Positions 1 to 9,408 are shown, counted from the first letter of the stretch. The stretch: DNA of 53,200 nt from Pseudomonas sp. C2B4 (GCF_013359695.1 NZ_JABFMU010000046.1:1-53200), one strand, 5' to 3'. Notes: generated by a model from the letters alone, not told the origin. Program-made: numbers and translations.

Positions 1-38
1 GTCTTCCAGTCAGTATTTATGGTGCCTGACACTCCGCC

Positions 39-64
39 TTCGCGAGCAAGCCCGCTCCCACAGG
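39..64. repeat. REP element, family A, single copy
   Basis: A single family-A REP unit (core GCGAGCAAGCCCGCTCCCAC) lies just downstream of the porin gene. No facing partner is visible, but the window edge may cut it off. Confidence 0.75.
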
Positions 65-88
65 GGGTAAGTGTTGTGCCGCCCCGGT

Positions 89-1273
89 TTACCAGGTCAA
101 CACCGCCCCCACCGCGAAGGTATCGGTGTCTTCGTTCTGGTCGCTGGTGTCATGGCCGTTGATTTCGAACTGGTTGTACTCGGCCACCAGCTTCAGGTTG
201 TCGTTGACGTCATGGAACAGCGCAATGCCCCGGGTTTCGTAGTCTGCGCCGCTGCCGACCGCGCCGTTGCCATCGTCCTTGGTCTTGCCGTAGGACAGCG
301 CCAGACGGTTCTTGCCCAGTTTGTAGGAGCCCTGCAACAGGTAACCGTCGCTGTCGACGTTACGCAGGGTCGGCTCGCCGGCGTTGTTGGTGAAAAACGG
401 ATTGATGCCCTTGGCCTGGAAGCCGGAGCCGGTCAGGGACAGGCCGCCCATTTTCGCCTGCACGCCGTAACCGACGCCTTTGGACGTCACGGTCTCCACG
501 CTGGAATCGGTATTGTCCGACGTCTGGTAGCTGCCGTTGATCCAGCTGTAGATCTTCGCCCCGGCGACGTCGAACTGGTACGTGATCTCGCTCTCGGTAC
601 GCGGGTTTTCCTGGTAGGCCTTGCCGGTCGGGCTGCTGTCGTTGGTGTCCACCGGGTCCATGATCCCCACCGCTACGCGCAGACCGTCCATCACCGGAGT
701 GCGGTAGGTGATTTGCGAGGTCGGGAAGGGATACGGGTAACCGGTGCCGATGTTGCCGAACGACACCCCGCCGCCATCCACCAGCCCCAGGGTATCGCTG
801 ACCTGACCGTAGCCGGCGAGCAGTTCATCGAGCAGGATGTTGGAGCGGGCAAACAGGCCGAAGTCCTTGCCGATCAACACTTCACCCCACTGCGGGTTGG
901 CGACGGTGCCGTAGAACTGCCGCACATCGATGGCGGTGTCGGTGCCATTGGTTTCGCTGTCGTTGATCGTCACCCAGAACGAGGCGCGGGCACCGAGCTT
1001 GAGGTCGTCGACCTGCTTGCCCATGTTGAAACCCAGGTAGTTGGGCAGAAAACCCATTTTCACCCGTGACTGGCGGCGGTCGAACTGATCACCGGCACGG
1101 TCGACATCGCTGTTCACGTAGAAGGCATTGATGTAGCCGTCGGTGGAGAACGTGGTCTGGTCCTTGTCGTACAGCATGATGTCGGCCTCGGCGGTGGAAC
1201 TCAGGCCAAGGGTGGTCAGGCTCGCAATCAAGGCCGGCAGGAAATGATGCGTGAAGTTCTTATTGTTGTGCAT
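89..1273 (-). CDS. Outer-membrane porin (Gram-negative porin family)
   Basis: This 394-residue protein should form a beta-barrel diffusion channel in the outer membrane. The N-terminus has a signal peptide (cleavage near Ala-Glu-Ala, about residue 30). The mature part is rich in alternating aromatic/polar strands with many Gly, Asp and Asn turns and ends in ...AVGAVLTW, the C-terminal aromatic residue expected for barrel assembly. Length and texture fit the general Porin_4-type family rather than OprD (about 420 residues). A GGAG box six bases upstream supports the start. No transport partner is adjacent, so the substrate is unknown. Family assignment is firm; specificity is not inferred. Confidence 0.85.
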   Translation of the reverse strand: MHNNKNFTHHFLPALIASLTTLGLSSTAEADIMLYDKDQTTFSTDGYINAFYVNSDVDRAGDQFDRRQSRVKMGFLPNYLGFNMGKQVDDLKLGARASFWVTINDSETNGTDTAIDVRQFYGTVANPQWGEVLIGKDFGLFARSNILLDELLAGYGQVSDTLGLVDGGGVSFGNIGTGYPYPFPTSQITYRTPVMDGLRVAVGIMDPVDTNDSSPTGKAYQENPRTESEITYQFDVAGAKIYSWINGSYQTSDNTDSSVETVTSKGVGYGVQAKMGGLSLTGSGFQAKGINPFFTNNAGEPTLRNVDSDGYLLQGSYKLGKNRLALSYGKTKDDGNGAVGSGADYETRGIALFHDVNDNLKLVAEYNQFEINGHDTSDQNEDTDTFAVGAVLTW

Positions 1274-1576
1274 GGCGCGCTCCGCGACTGGGGACGAGTT
1301 GTCGGAGGCGATTATCGAAAGCGGACAGGCGGCGCCATACGCTGCCTTGGGGGCGGTTTCCAGGTGCTTTGGAATGGCCGGTGACGCGCGACAGTTACGG
1401 CGTAAGACCGCCGGTCTGCAGGGCGCGCCACCAAGGGTGTAAGCCCGACGGCGGATGGACCTGTAGGAGCGAGCATGCTCGCGATGGACGACAACGATAA
1501 CGCTGGGTACCTGATGCCCCGCTGTGTTCTCGGGTCCATCGCGAGCAAGCTCGCTCCTACAGGAGGAATATCCGGT
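1274..1576. other. Intergenic region, porin upstream / TauE downstream
   Basis: About 300 bases without a credible gene. It holds the porin promoter region, with no clear -35/-10 seen, and an inverted REP pair next to the TauE stop codon. Confidence 0.6.
1461..1562. repeat. Inverted REP pair (family A)
   Basis: Two family-A REP units face each other: GTAGGAGCGAGCATGCTCGC at the left and its near reverse complement ending GCTCGCTCCTAC at the right, about 55 bases apart. This BIME-like pair lies just after the TauE stop and may act as a transcript end. Confidence 0.85.
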
Positions 1577-2383
1577 TTAGTGCGCGGCGTTCATCAGCAT
1601 ATAAACGGCAACCACCAGGCAAACGCTGGCAAACCCCACCTGCAGCGCCCGCGCCGGCACCCTTGCACAGAGCTTTCGGCCGAAGATCATGCCGGTGATG
1701 CTGGAGACGATGAAGGCGGCGCCCAGACTGTCGATGCGCACCCCGGCGTGCAAGGCACCGATCACGCCGATGGCCGAGATCAGGCTGATCACCATCAGGG
1801 ACGTGGCAATGATTCCACGCATCTGCACGTCGGTCAGTTGCTTGAAGGCCGGCACGATCAGAAAGCCGCCCCCTACGCCGAGCAGGCCGGAGACCACGCC
1901 CGTCACCGCGCCCAGCGCCGCCAGGGTCGCGGTGCATTTGGCGGTCCAGGAGAAGCGCCCGGTGTGCTGATCGAGCATGCAGTTCTTCTGGCCCCAGTTG
2001 GCATGACCGTGATCGCTGGGCCCGTCGTCCTTGCGCTCACGCCGCAACATCCGCGTGGCCACCATGACCATCAGCAGGCTGAACAGAACCATCAGGACTT
2101 TTTCCGGCAACTGATGGGCGAAGTAGATGCCCACCGGCGAAAACACCGCGCCGAGCGCCGCGATCAACAGCGCCGCGCGATAGCGCACCAGGCCATGGCG
2201 CAGTCCATCGATAGCGCCAACTGCCGCCGCGCTGCCCACGGCAAACAGCGCAACGGGCGCCGCCGTGGTCATGCTCCATCCCAGGCCCAGCACCAGCGCA
2301 GGCACGGCTAGAATGCCGCCGCCGGCCCCGGTCAAGCCGAGCACCAATCCCATGACCACACCAAAAAAACTCGCCAGCAACAT
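1577..2383 (-). CDS. Sulfite exporter TauE/SafE family membrane protein
   Basis: This 268-residue integral membrane protein has about seven to eight hydrophobic segments. The TauE/SafE signature GLTGAGGGILAVPAL is near the N-terminus, and the second copy GLLGVGGGFLIVPAF follows about 150 residues later, so the internal duplication typical of the family is visible. Members export sulfite, sulfoacetate or other sulfur-containing anions. It is divergent from a persulfide-dioxygenase-like hydrolase, which suggests a joint role in sulfur-anion handling (inference). The start is uncertain: in-frame upstream starts at 2401 and 2464 are possible; the chosen ATG puts the first membrane segment at the N-terminus. 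Confidence 0.85.
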   Translation of the reverse strand: MLLASFFGVVMGLVLGLTGAGGGILAVPALVLGLGWSMTTAAPVALFAVGSAAAVGAIDGLRHGLVRYRAALLIAALGAVFSPVGIYFAHQLPEKVLMVLFSLLMVMVATRMLRRERKDDGPSDHGHANWGQKNCMLDQHTGRFSWTAKCTATLAALGAVTGVVSGLLGVGGGFLIVPAFKQLTDVQMRGIIATSLMVISLISAIGVIGALHAGVRIDSLGAAFIVSSITGMIFGRKLCARVPARALQVGFASVCLVVAVYMLMNAAH

Positions 2384-2543
2384 AGAACGCTCGTAATCCA
2401 TGACAAAGGCCGGGATCGCCCGGTATCGATTGAGTGACAGGATAGCCCGCACAACTTTTTTCATTCACAGAATTGACGCGGGGCTGGTCAGCGCAGGGAA
2501 AATGAAACTAACCTCATGGCGACTCCACCAAGAAACCATCCCC

Positions 2544-3407
2544 ATGCCTGCCCTGATTGAAGCCTTTTTCGACGACGCCTCGTCCACCTACAGTTACGTG
2601 ATTTACGAAGCCGATGGCGGACAGTGCGCGATCGTCGATCCAGTGCTCGACTACAACCCCGCCGCCGGGCGAACCACCACCGTACAGGCCGACCGGATCA
2701 TCGCCTTCGTGCGCGACCACCGGTTGCAGGTGCAATGGCTGCTGGAAACCCACGCCCACGCCGATCACCTCTCCGCCGCACCGTACCTGCGCCGGGAACT
2801 GGGCGGCAAGATTGCCATCGGCCAGTCGATCTGCAAGGTCCAGAACGTGTTCAAGGCGCTGTTCAATCTTGAGCCTGAATTCTGCATCGACGGTTCGCAG
2901 TTCGATCACCTGTTCGCCCCCGATGAATCGTTCCGCATTGGCAACCTCAAGGCCACCGCCCTGCATGTCCCCGGCCATACCCCGGCGGACATGGCGTACC
3001 TGATCGACGGTGATGTGATCCTGGTGGGCGATACGCTGTTCATGCCGGACGTCGGCACCGCGCGCTGCGACTTCCCCGGCGGCGATGCCCACCAGATGTT
3101 CACTTCGATCCACAAGTTGCTGGCCTTCCCCGCCGGCGTGCGCCTCTACGTCTGCCACGACTATCCACCCGAAGGCCGCGAACCGTACTGCATGACCACG
3201 GTGGGCGAACAACGCAAAAGCAATATCCATGTACGCGACGGCATCGACGAAGCCGCTTTTGTCGCCATGCGCACCCGGCGCGATGCCGGACTGGGCATGC
3301 CGACGCTGCTGCTGCCGGCGATTCAGGTCAATGTGCGGGCCGGGAATCTACCACCGGCCGAAGAGAATGGCGTGACCTACCTCAAGATTCCGCTGAACAA
3401 GTTCTAA
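2544..3407 (+). CDS. MBL-fold metallo-hydrolase, persulfide dioxygenase-like
   Basis: This 287-residue protein has the metallo-beta-lactamase motif THAHADH (His70, His72, Asp74, His75), a later metal ligand in HVPGHTPADM (about residue 141), and a GDTLFMPDVGTARCDF segment. The last is typical of the ETHE1/Blh branch that oxidises glutathione or protein persulfide to sulfite. The long C-terminal part also fits that group. The neighbouring TauE/SafE exporter could remove the sulfite produced. The reading frame extends upstream, but the ATG at 2544 (MPALIEAFFDD) is where family-like sequence begins. A glyoxalase-II-type activity is the main alternative. Confidence 0.82.
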   Translation: MPALIEAFFDDASSTYSYVIYEADGGQCAIVDPVLDYNPAAGRTTTVQADRIIAFVRDHRLQVQWLLETHAHADHLSAAPYLRRELGGKIAIGQSICKVQNVFKALFNLEPEFCIDGSQFDHLFAPDESFRIGNLKATALHVPGHTPADMAYLIDGDVILVGDTLFMPDVGTARCDFPGGDAHQMFTSIHKLLAFPAGVRLYVCHDYPPEGREPYCMTTVGEQRKSNIHVRDGIDEAAFVAMRTRRDAGLGMPTLLLPAIQVNVRAGNLPPAEENGVTYLKIPLNKF

Positions 3408-3416
3408 ACACGTCCC

Positions 3417-3509
3417 GGTAGGAGCAAAGCTTGCTCGCGATGACGGTGGATCAGGCGCCATCGTTGTTGATTGGACGAACGCCATCGCGAGCAAGCTTTG
3501 CTCCTACAG
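3417..3509. repeat. Inverted REP pair (family A)
   Basis: Two facing units, GGTAGGAGCAAAGCTTGCTC and its complement ending AGCTTTGCTCCTACAGG, lie between two convergent genes. The arms share the variant AAAGCTT core, so the two halves match each other better than the consensus. Confidence 0.85.
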
Positions 3510-3522
3510 GGCTCGGGGTAAT

Positions 3523-4011
3523 TCAGATATCCAGCGTCAAACCATTGGCCGGCAACGGCAGCGCCGTCTTGTAGCGCACCTGCTTGAGCGCAAAGCTCGA
3601 GCGGATGTTCGCCACCCCCGGCACCTTGGTCAGAAAGTCCATCATGAAACGCTCCAGCGACTGGATGCTCGGCACCAGTACCCGGATCAGGTAGTCCGGG
3701 TCGCCGGCCATCAGGTAGCACTCCATCACTTCCGGGCGATCGGAAATCGCGTCCTCGAAATGCTGCAGCGCCCTCTCCACCTGCTTTTCCAGGCTGACAT
3801 GGATGAACACGTTCACATGCAGCCCCAGCATGTCGGCATCGAGCAGTGTGACCTGCTCGCGAATGACACCCAGCTCTTCCATTGCCTTGACCCGGTTAAA
3901 ACAAGGCGTCGGCGACAGGTTGACCGAGCGCGCCAGGTCAGCGTTGGTGATGCGCGCATTCTCCTGGAGGCTGTTGAGAATGCCGATATCCGTACGGTCC
4001 AATTTACGCAT
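3523..4011 (-). CDS. bkdR: Lrp/AsnC-family regulator of the bkd operon
   Basis: This 162-residue protein has an N-terminal winged helix-turn-helix (about residues 1-60, with DLARSVNLSPTPCFNRVKAME) and a C-terminal AsnC/RAM ligand-binding domain (about 65-150, with MECYLMAGDPDYLIRV). In Pseudomonas, BkdR is the Lrp-like activator of the branched-chain keto-acid dehydrogenase operon, binds the region between bkdR and bkdA1, and responds to branched-chain amino acids. Its divergent position 185 bases from bkdA1 is exactly the known arrangement. Confidence 0.95.
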   Translation of the reverse strand: MRKLDRTDIGILNSLQENARITNADLARSVNLSPTPCFNRVKAMEELGVIREQVTLLDADMLGLHVNVFIHVSLEKQVERALQHFEDAISDRPEVMECYLMAGDPDYLIRVLVPSIQSLERFMMDFLTKVPGVANIRSSFALKQVRYKTALPLPANGLTLDI

Positions 4012-4196
4012 GAGACAAAACCACCTGTTTATTTTGCTTATGCAGATTTTTTATCTCTAAATGACCTTTAGCGCAACGAAACAGAGAGAAATATTCTTCT
4101 TGGCCGGGCCTATGATTGTTGTAGGACAAGATTTCTTTTACCGAATGAAGTCTGTCAGCTCACTACAAGAAATTCACAAGATCGAGCGTAGAAGCC
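4012..4196. promoter_or_regulatory. bkdR-bkdA1 divergent control region
   Basis: This 185-base region is clearly more AT-rich than its flanks, with T/A tracts around 4030-4065, as expected for a region wrapped by an Lrp-type protein. BkdR is known to bind this spacer in Pseudomonas. I could not define a confident -35/-10 pair. Confidence 0.6.
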
Positions 4197-5432
4197 ATGA
4201 ACCAAGCGTACGAACCGCTGCGCCTGCACGTCCCGGAACCCTCGGGCCGTCCCGGCTGTAAAACCGACTTCTCCTACCTGCATCTGACCGACGCCGGCAC
4301 GGTGCGCAAACCCCCAATCGACGTTGAACCCGCCGACACGGCCGACCTGGCCCGCGGCCTGATTCGCGTGCTCGACGATCAGGGTAACGCCCTGGGCCCA
4401 TGGGCCGAAGGCGTGCCGGTGGAGATCCTGCGCAAGGGCATGCGCGCCATGCTCAAGACGCGGATCTACGACAACCGCATGGTGGTCGCCCAGCGCCAGA
4501 AAAAGATGTCGTTCTACATGCAGAGCCTCGGCGAAGAAGCCATCGGCAGCGCCCAGGCCCTGGCGTTGAACATCGACGACATGTGCTTCCCGACCTACCG
4601 TCAGCAAAGCATCCTGATGGCCCGCGACGTGCCACTGGTCGACCTGATCTGCCAATTGCTGTCCAACGAGCGCGACCCGCTCAAGGGACGCCAGTTGCCG
4701 ATCATGTATTCGGTCAAAGAGGCAGGCTTCTTCACCATTTCCGGTAACCTCGCCACCCAATTCGTACAAGCCGTCGGCTGGGCCATGGCCTCGGCGATCA
4801 AGGGCGACACCAAAATCGCCTCGGCCTGGATCGGCGACGGCGCCACCGCTGAATCCGACTTCCACACCGCCCTGACCTTCGCCCACGTGTATCGCGCGCC
4901 AGTGATCCTCAATGTGGTCAACAACCAGTGGGCCATTTCCACCTTCCAGGCTATTGCCGGTGGTGAAGCGACCACCTTTGCCGGTCGTGGCGTGGGTTGC
5001 GGCATCGCCTCCCTGCGGGTCGACGGCAACGATTTCTACGCGGTCTACGCCGCTTCCGCCTGGGCCGCCGAGCGCGCCCGCCGCAACCTCGGCCCGACCA
5101 TGATTGAATGGGTCACCTACCGCGCCGGCCCGCACTCGACCTCCGATGATCCCTCCAAATACCGCCCTGCCGACGACTGGAGCCACTTCCCGTTGGGCGA
5201 TCCGATTGCGCGCCTCAAGCAGCACCTGATCAAGATCGGTCACTGGTCCGAAGAGGAACACAGCGCCGTCAGCGCCGAGCTGGAAGCCGAAGTGATCGCC
5301 GCGCAGAAAGAAGCCGAACAGTACGGCACCCTCGCCGGTGGCCAGATTCCAAGCGCCGCGACCATGTTCGAAGACGTCTACAAAGAGATGCCGGAGCACT
5401 TGAAGCGCCAGCGTCAGCAGTTGGGGATCTGA
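4197..5432 (+). CDS. bkdA1: 2-oxoisovalerate dehydrogenase E1 alpha subunit
   Basis: Alpha subunit (411 residues) of the thiamine-diphosphate decarboxylase of the branched-chain 2-oxoacid dehydrogenase complex. With BkdA2 it decarboxylates the 2-oxoacids of valine, leucine and isoleucine and transfers the acyl group to the lipoyl arm of E2. The ThDP motif GDG...NN is visible (GDGATAESDF near 213, VNNQWAIS near 241), and the phosphorylation-loop-like YRAGPHSTSDDPSKYR follows near 310. It is the first gene of a four-gene operon and is followed after one base by bkdA2. Confidence 0.97.
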   Translation: MNQAYEPLRLHVPEPSGRPGCKTDFSYLHLTDAGTVRKPPIDVEPADTADLARGLIRVLDDQGNALGPWAEGVPVEILRKGMRAMLKTRIYDNRMVVAQRQKKMSFYMQSLGEEAIGSAQALALNIDDMCFPTYRQQSILMARDVPLVDLICQLLSNERDPLKGRQLPIMYSVKEAGFFTISGNLATQFVQAVGWAMASAIKGDTKIASAWIGDGATAESDFHTALTFAHVYRAPVILNVVNNQWAISTFQAIAGGEATTFAGRGVGCGIASLRVDGNDFYAVYAASAWAAERARRNLGPTMIEWVTYRAGPHSTSDDPSKYRPADDWSHFPLGDPIARLKQHLIKIGHWSEEEHSAVSAELEAEVIAAQKEAEQYGTLAGGQIPSAATMFEDVYKEMPEHLKRQRQQLGI

Positions 5433-5433
5433 C

Positions 5434-6492
5434 ATGAACGATCACAACAACAATATCCAGTTGGAAACCGCCATGACCACGACCACCATGACCATGATCC
5501 AGGCCCTGCGCTCGGCCATGGATGTGATGCTTGAGCGTGACGACAACGTCGTGGTGTTCGGCCAGGACGTGGGCTACTTCGGTGGCGTGTTCCGTTGCAC
5601 CGAAGGCCTGCAGACCAAGTACGGCACCTCGCGGGTGTTCGATGCGCCGATCTCCGAGAGCGGCATCGTCGGTGTCGCCGTAGGCATGGGTGCCTACGGT
5701 CTGCGCCCGGTGGCCGAAATCCAGTTCGCCGACTATGTCTATCCGGCGTCCGACCAGATCATTTCCGAAGCGGCACGCCTGCGTTATCGCTCGGCCGGCG
5801 AGTTCACTGCGCCGATGACCCTGCGCATGCCCTGCGGCGGCGGCATCTATGGCGGCCAGACCCACAGCCAGAGCATCGAGGCGATGTTCACCCAGGTCTG
5901 CGGCCTGCGCACGGTCATGCCGTCCAACCCCTACGACGCCAAGGGCCTGCTGATCGCCTCCATCGAAAACGATGACCCGGTGATCTTCCTGGAGCCAAAA
6001 CGCCTGTACAACGGCCCGTTCGACGGCCACCACGACCGCCCGGTAACCCCGTGGTCGAAACACCCTGCCGCGCAAGTGCCGGACGGCTACTACACCGTGC
6101 CGCTGGACGTTGCCGCCATCACCCGTCCTGGCAAGGACGTGACCATCCTGACCTACGGCACCACCGTGTATGTGTCGCAAGTCGCCGCGGAAGAAAGCGG
6201 CATCGATGCCGAAGTCATCGATCTGCGCAGCCTGTGGCCGCTGGACCTGGAAACCATCACCAAGTCAGTGAAGAAAACCGGCCGCTGCGTGATCGTTCAC
6301 GAAGCGACCCGCACCTGCGGCTTCGGCGCCGAATTGGCCGCGCTGGTGCAAGAGCACTGCTTCCACTACCTGGAAGCGCCGATCGAACGCGTCACTGGCT
6401 GGGACACCCCCTACCCGCACGCGCAAGAGTGGGCGTATTTCCCAGGGCCGTCCCGTGTGGGCGCGGCGTTGAAACGGGTCATGGAGGTCTGA
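5434..6492 (+). CDS. bkdA2: 2-oxoisovalerate dehydrogenase E1 beta subunit
   Basis: Beta subunit (352 residues) of the branched-chain 2-oxoacid dehydrogenase E1 component. It has the transketolase-type pyrimidine-binding domain (GQDVGYFGGVFRCTEGL near residues 39-55, EIQFADYVYPASDQI near 95) and the C-terminal transketolase domain (LTYGTTVYVS, VIDLRSLWPLD, IVHEATRTCGFGAE). One base separates it from bkdA1 and it abuts bkdB directly, so it is translationally coupled. An alternative start 13 codons downstream (MTTTTMTMIQ) exists, but the first ATG has the better context in the operon. Confidence 0.97.
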   Translation: MNDHNNNIQLETAMTTTTMTMIQALRSAMDVMLERDDNVVVFGQDVGYFGGVFRCTEGLQTKYGTSRVFDAPISESGIVGVAVGMGAYGLRPVAEIQFADYVYPASDQIISEAARLRYRSAGEFTAPMTLRMPCGGGIYGGQTHSQSIEAMFTQVCGLRTVMPSNPYDAKGLLIASIENDDPVIFLEPKRLYNGPFDGHHDRPVTPWSKHPAAQVPDGYYTVPLDVAAITRPGKDVTILTYGTTVYVSQVAAEESGIDAEVIDLRSLWPLDLETITKSVKKTGRCVIVHEATRTCGFGAELAALVQEHCFHYLEAPIERVTGWDTPYPHAQEWAYFPGPSRVGAALKRVMEV

Positions 6493-7770
6493 ATGGGCAC
6501 GCACGTTATCAAGATGCCGGACATTGGCGAAGGCATCGCAGAAGTTGAATTGTCTCAGTGGCACGTGAAAGTCGGCGACCTGGTCGTCGAGGATCAGGTG
6601 CTGGCCGATGTCATGACCGACAAGGCGATGGTGGATATCCCGTCGCCGGTGCATGGCAAGGTGATCGCATTGGGTGGTGTACCCGGCGAAGTCATGGCGG
6701 TTGGCAGCATCCTGATCAGCATTGAAGTCGAAGGCGCGGGCAACGTTAAGGAATCGGCTGCGCCAGCGGCGGCTCCCGTTAAAGAAGCGCCCGTCGTCGC
6801 CGCACCGAAAGTCGAACCGGTTGTGGCAAGCAAACCGGTGGCGGCACCACGTCCGGCAGCGGTATGCCAGGGACCGATCGTCGCCCGCGAAGCCAACGAG
6901 CGCCCGCTGGCCTCCCCGGCCGTGCGCAAACATGCACTGGACCTCGGCATTCAGTTGCGTCTGGTACGTGGCTCCGGCCCGGCCGGGCGTGTGCTGCACG
7001 AAGACCTGGATGCCTATCTGGCTCAGGGTCAGTCCACTGCTTTGTCCGTCAGCAGCGCTTATATCCAGCGCAACGACGAAGAGCAGATCCCGGTGATCGG
7101 CATGCGCCGCAAGATCGCCCAGCGCATGCAGGACGCCACGCAACGCGCGGCCCACTTCAGTTACGTCGAAGAAATCGACGTGACTGCCGTGGAAGAGCTG
7201 CGTGCGCACCTCAACGAAAAACACGGCGCAACCCGTGGCAAGCTGACCTTGCTACCGTTCCTGGTCCGCGCTCTTGTCGTGGCCCTGCGTGATTTCCCGC
7301 AGATCAACGCCCGTTACGACGACGAAGCCCAGGTCATCACCCGCCTCGGCGCGGTGCACGTTGGCATCGCCACCCAGGCCGATATCGGTCTGATGGTACC
7401 GGTGGTACGTCACGCCGAGGCTCGCAGTCTGTGGGACAACGCCTCGGAAATTTCGCGCCTGGCCACGGCTGCCCGCAACGGCAAGGCCAGCCGCGATGAA
7501 CTGTCCGGCTCCAGCATCACCCTGACCAGCCTCGGTGCGTTGGGCGGGATCGTCAGCACCCCAGTGCTGAACCTGCCGGAAGTGGCGATTGTCGGCGTGA
7601 ACAAGATCGTCGAACGGCCGATGGTGATCAAAGGCCAGATCGTGATCCGCAAGATGATGAACCTCTCCAGCTCCTTCGATCACCGCGTGGTCGACGGCAT
7701 GGACGCGGCGCTCTTCATCCAGGCCATCCGTGGCCTGCTCGAACAACCCGCTACCTTGTTTGTGGAGTAA
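6493..7770 (+). CDS. bkdB: Branched-chain 2-oxoacid dehydrogenase E2 (dihydrolipoyl acyltransferase)
   Basis: E2 core of the complex (425 residues). It carries acyl groups from E1 to CoA. One lipoyl domain (1-78) has its lipoylated Lys44 in MTDKAMVDIP. An Ala/Pro/Val-rich linker (about 78-115) follows, then a peripheral-subunit-binding domain (about 138-175, ASPAVRKHALDLGI...GRVLHEDL). The catalytic domain carries the active-site motif HRVVDG (His397, Asp401). The single lipoyl domain is as known for Pseudomonas BkdB. It starts directly at the bkdA2 stop. Confidence 0.97.
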   Translation: MGTHVIKMPDIGEGIAEVELSQWHVKVGDLVVEDQVLADVMTDKAMVDIPSPVHGKVIALGGVPGEVMAVGSILISIEVEGAGNVKESAAPAAAPVKEAPVVAAPKVEPVVASKPVAAPRPAAVCQGPIVAREANERPLASPAVRKHALDLGIQLRLVRGSGPAGRVLHEDLDAYLAQGQSTALSVSSAYIQRNDEEQIPVIGMRRKIAQRMQDATQRAAHFSYVEEIDVTAVEELRAHLNEKHGATRGKLTLLPFLVRALVVALRDFPQINARYDDEAQVITRLGAVHVGIATQADIGLMVPVVRHAEARSLWDNASEISRLATAARNGKASRDELSGSSITLTSLGALGGIVSTPVLNLPEVAIVGVNKIVERPMVIKGQIVIRKMMNLSSSFDHRVVDGMDAALFIQAIRGLLEQPATLFVE

Positions 7771-7773
7771 GGC

Positions 7774-9156
7774 ATGCAGACTTTGAACACCACGCTGTTG
7801 ATCATCGGCGGCGGCCCTGGCGGTTATGTGACGGCTATCCGTGCCGGTCAGTTGGGCATTTCGACCATTCTGGTGGAAGGCGAATCGTTGGGCGGCACCT
7901 GCCTGAACATCGGTTGCATTCCGTCCAAGGCGCTGATTCACGTTGCCGAACAGTTTCATCAAACACAGCGCCACAGCCAGCATTCGGCATTGGGCATCAA
8001 CGTGTCGGCGCCGACGCTGGACATCGGCAAAAGCGTCGAGTGGAAGGATGGCATCGTCGATCGCCTGACCACCGGTGTTGCGGCGCTGCTGAAAAAGAAC
8101 AAGGTTCAGGTCATCCAGGGCTGGGCCAAAGTGGTTGACGGTAAAACCGTCGACGTCGGCGACACGCGCATTATTTGCGAACACCTGGTGCTGGCCACTG
8201 GCTCGAAAAGCGTGAACCTGCCGATACTGCCGATTGGCGGGCCGATCATTTCCTCTACCGAAGCCCTGGCGCCGAAGTCCGTGCCGAAGCGGTTGATCGT
8301 GGTCGGTGGCGGTTACATCGGCCTGGAGTTGGGGATTGCCTATCGCAAGCTCGGTGCCGACGTCAGTGTGGTCGAGGCTCAGGAGCGCATCCTGCCGGCC
8401 TACGACGCCGAATTGACCCAGCCGGTGCACGAAGAACTGAAGCGGCTTGGCGTGAAGCTTTACTTGAACCATAGCGTGCAAGGCTTTGATTCAAATGCAA
8501 ATACTCTGCAAGTCAGTACACCCGACGATCGCACATTGAATCTGGAAACCGATCAGGTGCTGGTCGCCGTGGGCCGTAAACCGAACACCCAGGGCTGGAA
8601 CCTCGAAGCGCTGAACCTGGACATGAACGGTTCGTCGATCAGGATCGACAACCGGTGCCAGACCAGCATGCGTAATGTGTATGCCATCGGTGACCTGAGC
8701 GGCGAGCCGATGCTCGCCCACCGGGCCATGGCCCAGGGCGAAATGGTCGCCGAGCTGATCAGCGGTAAGTCCCGCGAGTTCAACCCTACCGCCATCGCCG
8801 CCGTGTGCTTCACCGACCCGGAACTGGTGGTGGTCGGCCAGACTCCGGACGAGGCCAATGCGGCCGGCCTGGACTGCATCGTCTCCAGCTTCCCGTTCGC
8901 CGCCAATGGCCGGGCGATGACGCTGGAATCGAAAAGCGGTTTCGTGCGCGTGGTCGCCCGTCGCGACAATCATGTGATCGTCGGCTGGCAGGCGGTGGGC
9001 GTCGGGGTGTCCGAATTGTCGACGGCCTTTGCGCAGAGCCTGGAAATGGGCGCGCGGCTGGAAGACATCGGCGGCACCATCCATGCCCATCCAACGCTTG
9101 GCGAGGCAGTGCAGGAAGCGGCGTTGCGGGCGTTGGGGCATGCGCTGCATCTTTGA
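7774..9156 (+). CDS. lpdV: Dihydrolipoyl dehydrogenase E3 (LPD-Val)
   Basis: FAD-containing E3 (460 residues) that reoxidises the lipoyl groups of BkdB with NAD+. It shows the FAD site GGGPGG (12-17), the redox disulfide GGTCLNIGCIPSK (Cys43, Cys48), the NAD site VVGGGYIGLELG, the second FAD motif YAIGDLSGEPMLAHRA, and the C-terminal active-site His-Glu of HAHPTLGEA (His439, Glu444). In Pseudomonas this E3 is dedicated to the branched-chain complex. A GGAGTAAGG Shine-Dalgarno overlaps the bkdB stop. An inverted REP pair follows the operon. Confidence 0.97.
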   Translation: MQTLNTTLLIIGGGPGGYVTAIRAGQLGISTILVEGESLGGTCLNIGCIPSKALIHVAEQFHQTQRHSQHSALGINVSAPTLDIGKSVEWKDGIVDRLTTGVAALLKKNKVQVIQGWAKVVDGKTVDVGDTRIICEHLVLATGSKSVNLPILPIGGPIISSTEALAPKSVPKRLIVVGGGYIGLELGIAYRKLGADVSVVEAQERILPAYDAELTQPVHEELKRLGVKLYLNHSVQGFDSNANTLQVSTPDDRTLNLETDQVLVAVGRKPNTQGWNLEALNLDMNGSSIRIDNRCQTSMRNVYAIGDLSGEPMLAHRAMAQGEMVAELISGKSREFNPTAIAAVCFTDPELVVVGQTPDEANAAGLDCIVSSFPFAANGRAMTLESKSGFVRVVARRDNHVIVGWQAVGVGVSELSTAFAQSLEMGARLEDIGGTIHAHPTLGEAVQEAALRALGHALHL

Positions 9157-9189
9157 TTCAGCGTGATTGATGGCGGTAATGCTGGCCTC

Positions 9190-9264
9190 TTCGCGAGCAG
9201 GCTCGCTCCCACATTGGATTTATGGCGTTCACATAACCCTGTGGGAGCGGGCTTGCTCGCGAAT
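9190..9264. repeat. Inverted REP pair (family A)
   Basis: Facing units TTCGCGAGCAGGCTCGCTCC and GTGGGAGCGGGCTTGCTCGC lie about 30 bases apart behind lpdV. No separate rho-independent terminator is visible there. Confidence 0.85.
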
Positions 9265-9408
9265 TCTCAAGGACAACACCATTTATCTGCCTGTCATCCG
9301 ATAGTCCGGGCTGCGAAACAGCCCAAGAATGAAGTATTGTTGTCCCCATCCAAAAAAACGTCAGAAGCCTTGTACCGTTTCGGCGGTTGTTAAGTGATAG
9401 AGGGTGTC

